Assembly (NCBI GenBank): GCA_964521285.1
Contig: CAZFQS010000008.1
Location: 1 to 64,000 of the forward strand
DNA from: G020354785 sp964521285
GTDB lineage: Bacteria; Bacteroidota; Bacteroidia; Bacteroidales; UBA10428
DNA length: 64,000 bases
Direction: 5' to 3'
Part shown: positions 34,273-43,571 of the stretch, piece after piece
Layout: each line of letters begins with the position of its first letter
Position numbering within the stretch: the first letter of the stretch is position 1
Made by a program: the position numbers and the translations under genes
Notes under the pieces: generated by a model
Database searches by the model: none
The model's input: the letters and a program-made list of their open reading frames with translations, nothing else
What the model was told of the DNA's origin: nothing

Positions 34273-36231
34273 TCAGGGATTAATATAGACCAGTTTCCGT
34301 GTATATACATGATCTTTATTATATAGTCTTATAATATAAAATCCTCTGTTTAATATTTTATTATAGTTGAATTTGTTACAATCTATTACACACCGCCCCG
34401 GAGTAATAATGTCTGTACCAGTCAGAATACCCCTTACTGAGTACAAGTCAATTTTAAGTTCCCCTATATTACTCACCGGATCTGATATTATATATATTTT
34501 ATCCCTGCTGGTATAGATGAGAATATCTTCGTTTAAGGGTTTGGAGTTAGTTTCAGGTAAAGAAGTTTCCAATGTATAAATTGTTTCTGTTGTGTCAAAC
34601 GGGGATTTTTTTGCAGCAGCATAGTAGAGCCATGATGTTGCATCCAGGCTTGACCAGTCCACCGCCCATATTCCCGCCATGGCTCCCAGATTATCATTAT
34701 AGGCCGGCACTGTTCCGTCACTATTTATATAGTCTGCTATTCCTTTGAACAGTGAGTTGCTTCCCGGTCCTTCAGCAGATATATAGGATAGGGTACCCTC
34801 ATACCAGGTAGCGACCGGTCCTACTCCATCCAGTCCGGATGGCTCACCCGGACCTTTTGTATATAGCAGTTTACCAGACAATGACAGGGCTTCAACAGCC
34901 ATATCTGAATGCCCGGCTTTTGAGTAAAGAGATGAAAGCCATGTATTAACAAGTAAAACAGGCCTTCCGGAACCGGGCCCTTCTCTCCAGTATTCTAATT
35001 CGCTGTCCCATCCGGTCATAAGTAAATAATCCATTACCTTCTTTGCCTTCGAAGTGTCTCCCATTTCATACAAACAACATATTGTCGCAGCATATCCTTC
35101 GTAATTATTAACTTCTGTTTTTGCAAGTGTGTAAATATTTATAGTATTTACTTTGCCATTAGCATCAACTAAATTATATAAAAAGGTCTTTGCATTATTA
35201 ATAGAAGCAACCACATGCTCATCACCTGACTTTTTGTAATAACTCACCAGACCACTCAGTATCCATGGAAAATCTCCCATCCATACAGTATTATCATTTT
35301 CCACATAGACAATATAATTCCCTGTATTTGCATTCCATGCCCTTGGCCAGAAGCCCATTTCTTCTTGGTTGTCGGCTAAAAAATGAGCCAGGTTTGTGGC
35401 AGCATCAGCGAAATTATTGGCTGGCAGAGTATTTTCCCAGGTACCTTCCTCAGTTAGAATTTTCAGGGCAAGTCCCTGTCCGTATAACCAGGATGAATTA
35501 TCCTGTTTCCACGTATATAAGAGTCCGCTTGCAGCCTGACGTTCCATAATAGCTGTTGCGGCATTGGTTTTTATTGTATCCAATCTGATGTTGTCTATTG
35601 AATCAAGTGGCTCAAGATAATCTGCTCTTTCAAGTAAATCGGCATCCCGGGCAATGAGGTTTCTGAACGAAACAGTTCCTGAATCTTCAAGAGAATCTGC
35701 TTTATCATTCGGATTCATTATAACTGCAAAGGATATTACTTTTATCGAGTTCCAGTTAAATATATTACTGTTAGTAAACTGCTTCTTTGCCAAAGTTAGT
35801 CTTTCACACCACCTGTAAATTTGGGCCAGATTATCCCAAATATAAACAGCATAATTTGTGCCGTCTTCAAATTTAAGTTCAACATGCCTGTTAACATCAT
35901 AGTTGCAATCGCTTCCCCTGACATCTATCCCGATAAAATCTATATCAGTAAAGTCAAGAGGCTCAGAAAATATAGTATAACACTGAACCCATTTATGCCT
36001 TGACCCTGTTCCGAATCTCCAGTGCAGATTTAAAGCCGAATCAGTAGTTACATAACTTGAATCCCCCTTGGACAGGTCTGATTGATTAGGAATCCAGTTC
36101 CCCGCGTTAAGAAATTTGTCTTGTTGTATTATGTAGTCGCCCTCCCATCCTAAAGTATATTGCTGGCCGTGTACAAAGGATACGATACTTAAATTTATAA
36201 GTATAATGAATAACAGTAGTATTCTTGGCAT
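34273..36231 (-). CDS. Secreted (alpha/alpha)6-barrel-like protein with N-terminal CBM-like domain and T9SS domain
   Basis: This 652-residue exported protein has a signal peptide (MPRILLLFIILINLSIVSFVHGQ). Residues ~25-195 form a jelly roll like CBM11/CIA30 domains (LNLHWRFGTGSRHKWVQCYT, FIGIDVRGSDCNYDV, SGTVSFRNLIARDADL). Residues ~205-560 form a helical barrel with repeated W/G-rich helices (SSWLYGQGLALKILTEEGTW, NTVWMGDFPWILSGLVSYY, GVGPVATWYEGTLSY, WAVDWSSLDATSWLYYAA). A divergent sorting domain follows (ILIYTSRDKIYIISD ... GFYIIRLYNK). The barrel resembles six-hairpin glycosidases, but I cannot assign a GH or PL family or catalytic residues. Confidence 0.78.
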   Translation of the reverse strand: MPRILLLFIILINLSIVSFVHGQQYTLGWEGDYIIQQDKFLNAGNWIPNQSDLSKGDSSYVTTDSALNLHWRFGTGSRHKWVQCYTIFSEPLDFTDIDFIGIDVRGSDCNYDVNRHVELKFEDGTNYAVYIWDNLAQIYRWCERLTLAKKQFTNSNIFNWNSIKVISFAVIMNPNDKADSLEDSGTVSFRNLIARDADLLERADYLEPLDSIDNIRLDTIKTNAATAIMERQAASGLLYTWKQDNSSWLYGQGLALKILTEEGTWENTLPANNFADAATNLAHFLADNQEEMGFWPRAWNANTGNYIVYVENDNTVWMGDFPWILSGLVSYYKKSGDEHVVASINNAKTFLYNLVDANGKVNTINIYTLAKTEVNNYEGYAATICCLYEMGDTSKAKKVMDYLLMTGWDSELEYWREGPGSGRPVLLVNTWLSSLYSKAGHSDMAVEALSLSGKLLYTKGPGEPSGLDGVGPVATWYEGTLSYISAEGPGSNSLFKGIADYINSDGTVPAYNDNLGAMAGIWAVDWSSLDATSWLYYAAAKKSPFDTTETIYTLETSLPETNSKPLNEDILIYTSRDKIYIISDPVSNIGELKIDLYSVRGILTGTDIITPGRCVIDCNKFNYNKILNRGFYIIRLYNKDHVYTRKLVYINP

Positions 36232-36261
36232 ATAAACAAGGAATATTAATGTTTAATCAAA

Positions 36262-36292
36262 CAGGAGGAAAGAAATACTTTCTTCCCTCCTG
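36262..36292 (-). terminator. Terminator hairpin after hflC
   Basis: AGGAGGAAAGAAA and TTTCTTCCCTCCT pair along 13 positions with one mismatch around a 3-nt loop, 35 nt past the hflC stop on the minus strand, followed by a T-rich run. Confidence 0.55.
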
Positions 36293-36327
36293 CTTACAGT
36301 GGTAAATATGATTCAGGCTACAGATGT

Positions 36328-37272
36328 TTATTTCATCCTTTGCAGATATTTATATAGCTCACTATCTGTTGACAGAATTACAAAAGTCTGTGTGTCAAAT
36401 GTTTTTTCGAATGTTTCCATTGACTTAACAAAGCTATACAGGTCCCTTGAACTTAGTGAGCGGTCGTATGCTGCAGCATATATAGCAGCGGCTGTTCCAT
36501 CTGCCTTACCTTTTATTTCTTCGGCTTCCCTGAATGCTTCCGATTGTATTGTTTTAAGTTCGCGTTCTTTTTCACCATTAATCCTCGATGCTTCTCCCTG
36601 TCCTTCTGAGCGGAACTTATCCGCTATCCGGTACCGTTCGCTTTTCATACGCTCGTATACCTGCTCTCTCACTTCCTCCACATAATTTATTCTTTTAAAC
36701 CTGAAATCAAGGATCACAATTCCCAGGTCCTTTGTCTGTTTACCTGCAGATTCTACGATCATATTCTGTATTTTTTCGCGTCCCACAGCAATATTTGCAA
36801 GTGAGTCGCCCATTATCTCACTTATTGTTCCTGATGAAATGGGCTTCCTGTTGCTTGTACGAACTGCTTCTTCAATATTATGATTCGCAATATAATCCCT
36901 CGTTTCTCCATCCAGGATATCATCGAGCCTCGATTGCGCACCTCTTTCATTGGTAAGACGTTTAAAAAACTGAAGAGGATCGGTAATCTGCCAGCGTGCA
37001 TATGAATCCACAAATATGAATTTTTTGTCTTTTGTGGGTACCTGGTTAGGATCACCATCCCATTCAAGAAACCTTTTTTCAAAATAATTGGTCTTCTGTA
37101 TAAAAGGAGTCTTGAATTTTAGTCCGGCTGTTATAACAGCTTCTCCAACAGGCTTTCCAAACTGAGTTATTACTACCTGCTCGGTTTCTTTAACGACAAA
37201 AGCACTTTGTGCAATAACAATAATGATTATTATGAGCAGGATGACGTATATTATAATTTTACCTTTTTTCAT
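36328..37272 (-). CDS. hflC: HflC, membrane protease modulator
   Basis: This 314-residue SPFH/prohibitin-family protein has one N-terminal membrane anchor (IIIYVILLIIIIIVIAQSAF). The SPFH domain follows (VVKETEQVVITQFGKPVGEA, LKFKTPFIQKTNYFEKRFLE), then a coiled coil (RSEGQGEASRINGEKERELK) and C-terminal SLSSRDLYSFVKSMETFEKT, ending LYKYLQRMK. With HflK it forms a membrane-bound assembly that encloses and restrains FtsH protease. It follows hflK by 3 nt and ends before a terminator-like hairpin. Confidence 0.94.
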   Translation of the reverse strand: MKKGKIIIYVILLIIIIIVIAQSAFVVKETEQVVITQFGKPVGEAVITAGLKFKTPFIQKTNYFEKRFLEWDGDPNQVPTKDKKFIFVDSYARWQITDPLQFFKRLTNERGAQSRLDDILDGETRDYIANHNIEEAVRTSNRKPISSGTISEIMGDSLANIAVGREKIQNMIVESAGKQTKDLGIVILDFRFKRINYVEEVREQVYERMKSERYRIADKFRSEGQGEASRINGEKERELKTIQSEAFREAEEIKGKADGTAAAIYAAAYDRSLSSRDLYSFVKSMETFEKTFDTQTFVILSTDSELYKYLQRMK

Positions 37273-37275
37273 GAC

Positions 37276-38262
37276 TTATTCTGTTTCTTTAGTTTGGTTT
37301 AACTGCATTTGTAAAAGAGGTAATATGTTGTTTCCCTTCTGATCAGTAATAATTTTGTTCCCTAATTTCGGTATTACACTCTGCATAGTCTCCAGGTAGA
37401 TTCTTCGTCTTGTAACTTCCGGAGCCTTAACATACTCTTTGTAAAGTGCATTGAAACGGGCTATTTCGCCTTTAGCATTATTAACTCTCTCTGTTGCGTA
37501 GCCTTCGGCCTTTTGAATGGTTTCCTTTGCCTGTCCACTGGCCTTTGGAATTACTTTATTGTATTCTGACTTGGCCTGGTTTATTAATGTCTCTTTTTCC
37601 TGTTGTGCTTCATTAACTGCATTAAAAGCAGCTTTAACAGGATCAGGAGGATTGACATCCTGAAGTACTACCTGGTCTATCTTAATGCCGAGTGAATATT
37701 CCCTGCATAATTTCTGCATGAGTTCTTCAACCTTAGTGGCAATTTCAGTACGTCCGACAGTCAGGACTTCATTAACTGTACGATCACCTACTACCTGACG
37801 CATTGAAGCTTCTGAAATATCTCTTAATGTTGTTTCGGCATTTCTAACCTTAAAAAGGAAGTTGTATGCATCTTCTATCCGAAACTGAACTACCCATTCA
37901 ACATCAGCCAGATTGAGATCACCGGTCAGCATTAAAGACTCGTCTTTAGCACCGGCCCTTGTATATTCTGTTCTTATACCCGGTCGTGTTGTACGAAATC
38001 CGAATTCCACCTTCTGCTGCCTTTCAACAGGTACTTTGTATACCTTTTCAATAAAAGGTATTTTAACATTCAGACCGGGATCTACAGTACGCGTATATTT
38101 TCCAAAACGCGTAATAACCCCCACTTCTTCAGGATCAATCTGAAAAAAGCTGCCAAAGGCCAGGATTATGACCACCAGAGCGATGACAATTATTTTCAGA
38201 TTAGCCAGAATCTTTCTGACTTCAGGGGGCAGGTTTAAATTTTGATATGCTTTATCTGCCAT
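37276..38262 (-). CDS. hflK: HflK, membrane protease modulator
   Basis: This 328-residue partner of HflC has a cytoplasmic N-terminus, a membrane segment (~25-45), the SPFH domain (VGVITRFGKYTRTVDPGLNV, IPFIEKVYKVPVERQQKVEF, DVEWVVQFRIEDAYNFLFKV) and a coiled coil with KASGQAKETIQKAEGYATER. It lacks the long Gly-rich N-terminal tail of E. coli HflK. It is translated just before hflC (3-nt gap), so the two genes form an operon whose promoter must lie in 38263-38807. Confidence 0.94.
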   Translation of the reverse strand: MADKAYQNLNLPPEVRKILANLKIIVIALVVIILAFGSFFQIDPEEVGVITRFGKYTRTVDPGLNVKIPFIEKVYKVPVERQQKVEFGFRTTRPGIRTEYTRAGAKDESLMLTGDLNLADVEWVVQFRIEDAYNFLFKVRNAETTLRDISEASMRQVVGDRTVNEVLTVGRTEIATKVEELMQKLCREYSLGIKIDQVVLQDVNPPDPVKAAFNAVNEAQQEKETLINQAKSEYNKVIPKASGQAKETIQKAEGYATERVNNAKGEIARFNALYKEYVKAPEVTRRRIYLETMQSVIPKLGNKIITDQKGNNILPLLQMQLNQTKETE

Positions 38263-38270
38263 AGTTTTAT

Positions 38271-38310
38271 TTGTTTATTTAGTTAGTTAATTGGTTATTT
38301 GATTACTTGA
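38271..38310. repeat. Degenerate 8-bp tandem repeat near hflK
   Basis: The plus strand reads in phase TTAGTTAG, TTAATTGG, TTATTTGA, TTACTTGA, preceded by TTGTTTA. A GACAGCACCC box follows about 20 nt later. Confidence 0.55.
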
Positions 38311-38535
38311 ATATTATTCTCAGAATGTGACAGCACCCAGAAATCGTAAATCCCTGCCAGCCAGTTTACCTGCCGAAGGTTTAACTGCCGCAGGCAGTCA
38401 TGGCAGGCTGGGTTAATTATCAATCATAAATCAAATAAGAGCGCTATCCCTATTTTACAAATATAGTCAAATATAAAAGCTGCTTCAATTATTCCTTGCT
38501 TTATTTAGTTTAATATAAACATAAATGCTTAATTA

Positions 38536-38602
38536 AAGGGGCCAGCGCCGCCGGGGACAATGCCCTTTCAGGGCGCTATCGCCCCTAAAGGCCCCTCTCC
38601 CC
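38536..38602. repeat. GC-rich palindromic intergenic block
   Basis: An abruptly GC-rich stretch in AT-rich DNA contains GGGGCCAGCGCC, GGGGACAATGCCC, the hairpin GGGCG-CTAT-CGCCC and GGCCCC. It shares GCGCTGGCCC (on the opposite strand) with the box at 54908-54920. Confidence 0.5.
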
Positions 38603-38807
38603 TATCAGTTTCCATTAATATTATATAATATTGCTAATTAATATCTTAGAGTAAAATAATTAATATATTACTTTAATTAATATTGTTTTTTATACAATTT
38701 TATTGAACTTATTATAAATAATTTTTGTTAGTATCTTCATTATTCTGTTTTTTGAATTAATATTTTTATTTTCAAACTTTCAAATGCTAGCATAAAACGA
38801 AAAATAT

Positions 38808-40037
38808 ATGAGACTGTCATTCTTTGTAATCATAATAATAATACTGATCTTAATTGAATTATATGTATTTAATGGGCTCAGTCATCTTTTTAGTTCAGAT
38901 AACCAGAAAATATACCGTCTGGTTTATTATTTGACAATTTTTTTAATGGTAGCTGGAAATTCAAGTATGTTTTTTGCTGCCAGAAAAGGTTTTGGGGAGA
39001 CTAACTTTACTATTAACACATTATTAGGTATAGCATTTTCAATTATACTGGCCAAAATCATAATAACAGATTTCCTTTTAATTGAAGATATATACAGGTT
39101 TTTAAGGTTAATAGCTGAAAAAATCGCAGGAAAGGGAAATGTTAGTCTTGTTACAAGAAGTAATATACTTGGATACACTGCCCTGGCATTATCATCTCTC
39201 CTTTTTGTTATATGTATGTATGGATTATTCTTTGGAAAATATAACTATAAGGTACGCCATATTTCTTTATCATTTACCGATTTGCCGCAGGAATTCGACG
39301 GATTTAAAATTCTACAGGTATCTGATATTCATTCCGGTACTTTTGATAACTTTTCTGCTGTGAGAAGGGGCATTGAATTAGTAAAAAAGCAAAATGCAGA
39401 TATAATATTATTTACCGGTGATCTGGTAAACAATTTTGCTGATGAGATTAAACCATATACAGAACTTCTGGGTTCTTTATCAGCACCCTTTGGTAAGTAT
39501 TCGATTCTCGGTAACCATGACTACGGACATTACTTTAAGTGGCCGTCGGAGGAGGCATGGATAGCTAATATGAATAAACTTTATGGATATCATGATTCTA
39601 TGGGATTCAGGTTATTAAAAAATCAGTGTATTGAAATTAAGAAGGGAAATGACTCAATTATACTGGCTGGAGTCGAAAACTGGGGAAAGCCTCCCTTTCA
39701 TCAGTACGGAGATCTGAATAAAACATTTCAGAATAATTCAGATGAACAATTCACTATACTGATGTCTCATGATCCTTCTCACTGGGATGGACAGGTCCTC
39801 GGGTTTCACAAGCATATTCATCTGACACTGAGCGGTCACACCCATGGCATGCAGTTAGGTTTTGAAATAGGTAAGTATAAGTGGAGCCTTGTAAAGTTAT
39901 TTTATCCAAAATGGATAGGATTATATGAAAACAATGGAAAATATTTATATGTAAACCGTGGCTTCGGATTTATAGGTTTTCCTGCACGTGTAGGTATATG
40001 GCCCGAGATTACAGTTATTGAGTTAAAACAGAAATAA
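38808..40037 (+). CDS. Membrane-anchored metallophosphoesterase (YkuE-like)
   Basis: This 409-residue protein has about four N-terminal transmembrane helices within residues 1-145 (e.g. FFVIIIIILILIELYVFNGL). A calcineurin-like phosphoesterase domain follows with the full metal motif set: KILQVSDIHSG (DxH), LFTGDLVNN (GDxxN), SILGNHDYG (GNHD), ILMSHDPSHWDG (H) and LSGHTHGMQLG (GHTHG). YkuE-type enzymes act on the outer face of the cytoplasmic membrane, possibly on lipid or wall intermediates. Substrate here is unknown. Confidence 0.9.
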   Translation: MRLSFFVIIIIILILIELYVFNGLSHLFSSDNQKIYRLVYYLTIFLMVAGNSSMFFAARKGFGETNFTINTLLGIAFSIILAKIIITDFLLIEDIYRFLRLIAEKIAGKGNVSLVTRSNILGYTALALSSLLFVICMYGLFFGKYNYKVRHISLSFTDLPQEFDGFKILQVSDIHSGTFDNFSAVRRGIELVKKQNADIILFTGDLVNNFADEIKPYTELLGSLSAPFGKYSILGNHDYGHYFKWPSEEAWIANMNKLYGYHDSMGFRLLKNQCIEIKKGNDSIILAGVENWGKPPFHQYGDLNKTFQNNSDEQFTILMSHDPSHWDGQVLGFHKHIHLTLSGHTHGMQLGFEIGKYKWSLVKLFYPKWIGLYENNGKYLYVNRGFGFIGFPARVGIWPEITVIELKQK

Positions 40038-40098
40038 AAACAGGATTTGCGTTAGTTTTCATCTTCCCATTTACGCTAACTTTAGCCTTCCCTGCCGG

Positions 40099-41085
40099 TT
40101 ATTTCTTTTCATAAGCATTTATAATTCTGTCAATCATCCTGTTAACCTTATCATTTATTGTTTTAAATTCAGGATTATCATTGAACCATGCCAGAGTTTT
40201 TTTAAATCCCTCTTTAAATGATATTGTTGCCGTAAAGCCGGGAACAAAAGTCTTTATTTTTGAATTATCGAAAATCACACTGTATGCCTTGTCACCAAGC
40301 AGATTTCCAACCTGAGTATCATCAAATTTGCAAATAAAGTCAGATGGAATATGTATAATATTAGCTTTTACACCAATTGAAGAGGCCATGATTTCATAAA
40401 TCTGGTTCCAGTTCAGTATCTCATCGGATGTAATGTGAAAAGCATGTCCAATAGCCTGGTGGTGAGCCAGGAGACCGGTAAATGCTTTGGCAAAATCTTC
40501 GGAATGGGTAAGTGTCCAGAGTGATGTTCCGTCTCCGTGAACAATAATCTTTTTACCCTTTTCCATACGATCCATAATTGTGTAATCATTCCAGCTTCCT
40601 ACTGAAACAGGGATAATAGTATCGTAAGTATGAGACGGGCGAACAATGGTAATCGGAAAGCTTTTCTCCCGGTATGCCTGATACAATTTTTCTTCACATG
40701 CAATTTTATTACGCGAATATTCCCAGAATGGATTGGCAAGTGGAGTTGATTCAGTAATTATGGGATAAGAAAGTGGTTTTTGATAGGCTGAAGCAGAACT
40801 TATAAATATATATTGCTTTGTTTTTCCATAAAACAGATCTATATCACGGTTTATATCCTCAACGGTATATGCAATCCAGTTAACCACAACGTCCCATTGC
40901 TGGTTATTTAAGGTCTTTTTTAATTCATTGATTTTGTTGATATCACAGGTAATTGTTTTTGCCCCAAATATTATTTGCCTTGTTTTACCGCGGTTGAGTA
41001 AATAAAGGTCTATTCCAAGAGAAACTGCTAATTTACTGACAGCGGTACTGATATTGCCAGTTCCGCCTATAAATAATACTTTCAT
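40099..41085 (-). CDS. NAD-dependent epimerase/dehydratase (extended SDR)
   Basis: This 328-residue Rossmann enzyme has the nucleotide-binding loop at its N-terminus (MKVLFIGGTGNISTAVSKLA), WDVVVNWIAYT, FISSASAYQKP and IVRPSHTYDT. The usual YxxxK is represented by YSRNKIACEE. It resembles the atypical SDRs sometimes named CSP41-like or UDP-glucose epimerase-related. The substrate is not determinable. It lies 27 nt after the thioredoxin lipoprotein gene on the same strand. Confidence 0.82.
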   Translation of the reverse strand: MKVLFIGGTGNISTAVSKLAVSLGIDLYLLNRGKTRQIIFGAKTITCDINKINELKKTLNNQQWDVVVNWIAYTVEDINRDIDLFYGKTKQYIFISSASAYQKPLSYPIITESTPLANPFWEYSRNKIACEEKLYQAYREKSFPITIVRPSHTYDTIIPVSVGSWNDYTIMDRMEKGKKIIVHGDGTSLWTLTHSEDFAKAFTGLLAHHQAIGHAFHITSDEILNWNQIYEIMASSIGVKANIIHIPSDFICKFDDTQVGNLLGDKAYSVIFDNSKIKTFVPGFTATISFKEGFKKTLAWFNDNPEFKTINDKVNRMIDRIINAYEKK

Positions 41086-41112
41086 TTTTAAAGCATTTAA
41101 TAAAGAACATCA

Positions 41113-42333
41113 TTAATAGTACCTGCCTAACAATGGATGTTCAACAATAATTTTTCTTAATTCCAGAATATCTACTATACCCTGGTTTTTATATATAATT
41201 TTACCTTCGGGTTCAATCAGTAACGTATAAGGAATTGCACCACTCCATTGAGGATCAATTGACTCAATAAGCTCGTAACTGTTATCACTATTATATATAT
41301 AATTCCTGATTGCAGAATTATTGGATTGCAAAAATTTCAGAACATTATCCCGTTTTTCAGGTTTATCAGCAGAAACAGAAACAAATTCAAAAGCACGATT
41401 CTGGTACATACGATGTAACTTAATAAGTTCAGGATACTCAATAACACAGGGGGCACACCATGTAGCCCAGACGTTTACAAGCCTTAGTTTATCTGAGTTA
41501 TTTGCGATAACATCCTTTAAAAAATCTCTGTCAACTTCCAGAAGCATTACAAGTTTATTATTCCAGTCGTTGTTAACTTTGTCAGTCCAGTCTGTTTTCC
41601 ATGCCCATTTTATGGAACAACCAAATGCTTTATTGACAGGATTTTCAATTGTCTTACCTGTGAGTAGTGCGTTAACTGCATTACGAAGGTCTTCTGCATT
41701 CCCTGTCCCCGGCTTTTCCGATTCGTCAATACGGCCTGTATAAACAAGCTTGCGCCTGTTATCAAATATAAATGCATGTGGAGTGGCAGCAGGTCCGTAT
41801 TCAATTGATACAGCCTGATTATCTCCATCATAAAGGTAAGGGAAATTAAAAGATTTATCTTTTGCCCTTATAACCATACTTTCATAAGAGTCATCCAGAT
41901 CTGAATAGCCACACTCTTCAGGAAGCAGACCATAGGAACTGTTCGGCATAATAGCAACAACAGACACTCCTTTATCTTTATATTCCTGAGTGAACTGAAT
42001 AATCCTGTCTTCATAGGCTTGTGCAGTTGGACAATGATTACATGTAAATATAATAACCAGTATTTTTACATCACTAAAGTCTTTAAGACTATAGAACCTG
42101 CCATTTACATCAGGAAGATTAAAATCCGGCGCATTATCTCCTATTTCCAGAGTATTGACATCCTGTTGTTTTATCTTCTGAGGTTGTGGTTTAAAGGTGG
42201 TTGCAATAGTGTCACTTTTAGCGGAAGATGTATCCTTTTTATTCCCGGGAGAATTACATGAATAAGAAAAAAGCAGCAGGAATGCTGCAATTAATAAGCA
42301 TGTGTAATTAATTAAATATTTTATCCGGTTCAT
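41113..42333 (-). CDS. Lipoprotein with two thioredoxin-fold domains (AhpC/TSA-like plus TlpA-like)
   Basis: From the ATG at 42333 the protein has about 406 residues with a lipobox (AAFLLLFSYSCNSPG). An upstream GTG start at 42360 would spoil the signal. Domain 1 (~60-235) is redoxin-like: IGDNAPDFNLPDVNGRFYSL and TCNHCPTAQAYEDRI, a CxxC-type site written CNHCPTA. Domain 2 (~265-405) is TlpA/ResA-like with VNVWATWCAPCVIEYPELIK and the cis-Pro region SGAIPYTLLI. It is probably an extracytoplasmic disulfide or peroxide redox protein. The double-domain layout is uncommon but known in Bacteroidota. Confidence 0.85.
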   Translation of the reverse strand: MNRIKYLINYTCLLIAAFLLLFSYSCNSPGNKKDTSSAKSDTIATTFKPQPQKIKQQDVNTLEIGDNAPDFNLPDVNGRFYSLKDFSDVKILVIIFTCNHCPTAQAYEDRIIQFTQEYKDKGVSVVAIMPNSSYGLLPEECGYSDLDDSYESMVIRAKDKSFNFPYLYDGDNQAVSIEYGPAATPHAFIFDNRRKLVYTGRIDESEKPGTGNAEDLRNAVNALLTGKTIENPVNKAFGCSIKWAWKTDWTDKVNNDWNNKLVMLLEVDRDFLKDVIANNSDKLRLVNVWATWCAPCVIEYPELIKLHRMYQNRAFEFVSVSADKPEKRDNVLKFLQSNNSAIRNYIYNSDNSYELIESIDPQWSGAIPYTLLIEPEGKIIYKNQGIVDILELRKIIVEHPLLGRYY

Positions 42334-42470
42334 AATAGATATGTTTTTAATACAATTCACTTCTGTCTTTAAAATTTTTATTGAAATCCAGGTAAAAATA
42401 TTAATTTTAAAGAAATTAGCATAAATAAAGAGTTTCTTATTGGGGATTAAAATATCTATTTAGTGAGCCG

Positions 42471-43400
42471 GTGTTTGTAAAAGCTAAAATATTTATTTCA
42501 TTTTTACTGATTCTTGTTTTTCTTTGTTCATGCAAGAAAGTTAAAGAGTATTTCCACGATCCTGAAACAGAACCTGTCAGACAGGCAATAAAAACTTCTG
42601 CTGCAATAGGCTATTCTGTTTCTGTTGCTATGAGTGTGATGTCAGGAGAACAACCGCAACATGTGCTATCTACCGGAGACTGTTCAGATTTCCCCTGCAC
42701 TTTTCTTATGTATATTAATATCAACCAGGATAATCCTTTATTATTTTCAGAGGGAGATGTCGGCGAAATAGTTGTCGCCGGGCTAATGCCTGATGAGGAT
42801 GTGGCTATTATGACTATTGTCTTTTCAGATATAAATATTAGTACGCAAAGCTTTAATTTATTGAGTGTGCATACCATCCCCGTTATTAAGGAGGAGGACA
42901 GGATTATGGTTGTATTCAGCGAAATGGATATAAATATTGGTTCGGACTCTGATGCATTACTCGAATTAGACCTGTCACAACAGGAAATAGATTCTGAAAT
43001 TTCAAGGTTAGACAGGGAAAGACCAGAGGATTTATACGTTGCTGTCGAACAAAATGCCTGGTTTATTGATGTTAATCAGAAAAATACATTCGCAGATTTT
43101 AATGATGATTCATATTCAATAACAGGAGGAGGACAGATAATTGAGGTAACAGGTGCATCAGGAGGGATTATTCAACAGGCAATGTTACAGGTGCAAATAG
43201 AATCAGGGTGCCTGAGAAACCCTGTAAACGGCTATGCTCTTATCAAGAATACAAGTGCTGAGGAAAGGAAATTCCCCGAATTAGGAACTGCTATATTCGG
43301 TTTTCACCACGCATGCGACGGAATGGCTGATATAACATTAGCTACAGGTGTTTATCTGAGATCAAACGGGAAGGCCCTTCCCCTGGGCCTTAATGATTGA
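42471..43400 (+). CDS. Hypothetical lipoprotein
   Basis: This 309-residue lipoprotein begins with GTG at 42471 (MFVKAKIFISFLLILVFLCSCKK). No ATG fits without losing the signal. The body is predicted to be beta-rich (VGEIVVAGLMPDEDVAIMTI, INISTQSFNLLSVHTIPVIK), with a C-terminal part reading GYALIKNTSAEERKFPELGT and ATGVYLRSNGKALPLGLND. I recognise no family. It is divergent from the thioredoxin lipoprotein. Confidence 0.75.
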   Translation: MFVKAKIFISFLLILVFLCSCKKVKEYFHDPETEPVRQAIKTSAAIGYSVSVAMSVMSGEQPQHVLSTGDCSDFPCTFLMYININQDNPLLFSEGDVGEIVVAGLMPDEDVAIMTIVFSDINISTQSFNLLSVHTIPVIKEEDRIMVVFSEMDINIGSDSDALLELDLSQQEIDSEISRLDRERPEDLYVAVEQNAWFIDVNQKNTFADFNDDSYSITGGGQIIEVTGASGGIIQQAMLQVQIESGCLRNPVNGYALIKNTSAEERKFPELGTAIFGFHHACDGMADITLATGVYLRSNGKALPLGLND

Positions 43401-43514
43401 TTTTAATTCCTTATATATTTTAATCATACAATCGGCATCCGTCTAACTATAACCAACCTAAAGTCTATTAAAAAACAAAATGTTTAATACTGTAAGTATT
43501 TCTCTACATATTAC

Positions 43515-43522
43515 TATCTTTG
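43515..43522 (+). promoter_or_regulatory. Candidate -7 element for the Cys-rich small protein
   Basis: TATCTTTG fits TAnnTTTG, 49 nt before the ATG at 43572. No clear -33 partner was found. Confidence 0.3.
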
Positions 43523-43571
43523 CAATATCTTAAGATTGTAAAAAAAATAACATCAATTTTTACGAACAATT

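Larger units (their letters stand above)
38263..38807. other. Intergenic region with 8-bp-periodic tract and GC-rich boxes
   Basis: The 545 bases hold no ORF. They contain the octamer-like tract at 38271-38310, a short GACAGCACCC box at 38329-38338, a GC-rich segment with TGCCGCAGGCA and GGCAGGCTGG near 38355-38412, a second GC-rich block with small hairpins (GGGCGCTATCGCCC at 38571-38584), and a long AT-rich stretch before the metallophosphoesterase. It must also hold the promoters of hflKC (minus) and the phosphoesterase gene (plus). Confidence 0.6.
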
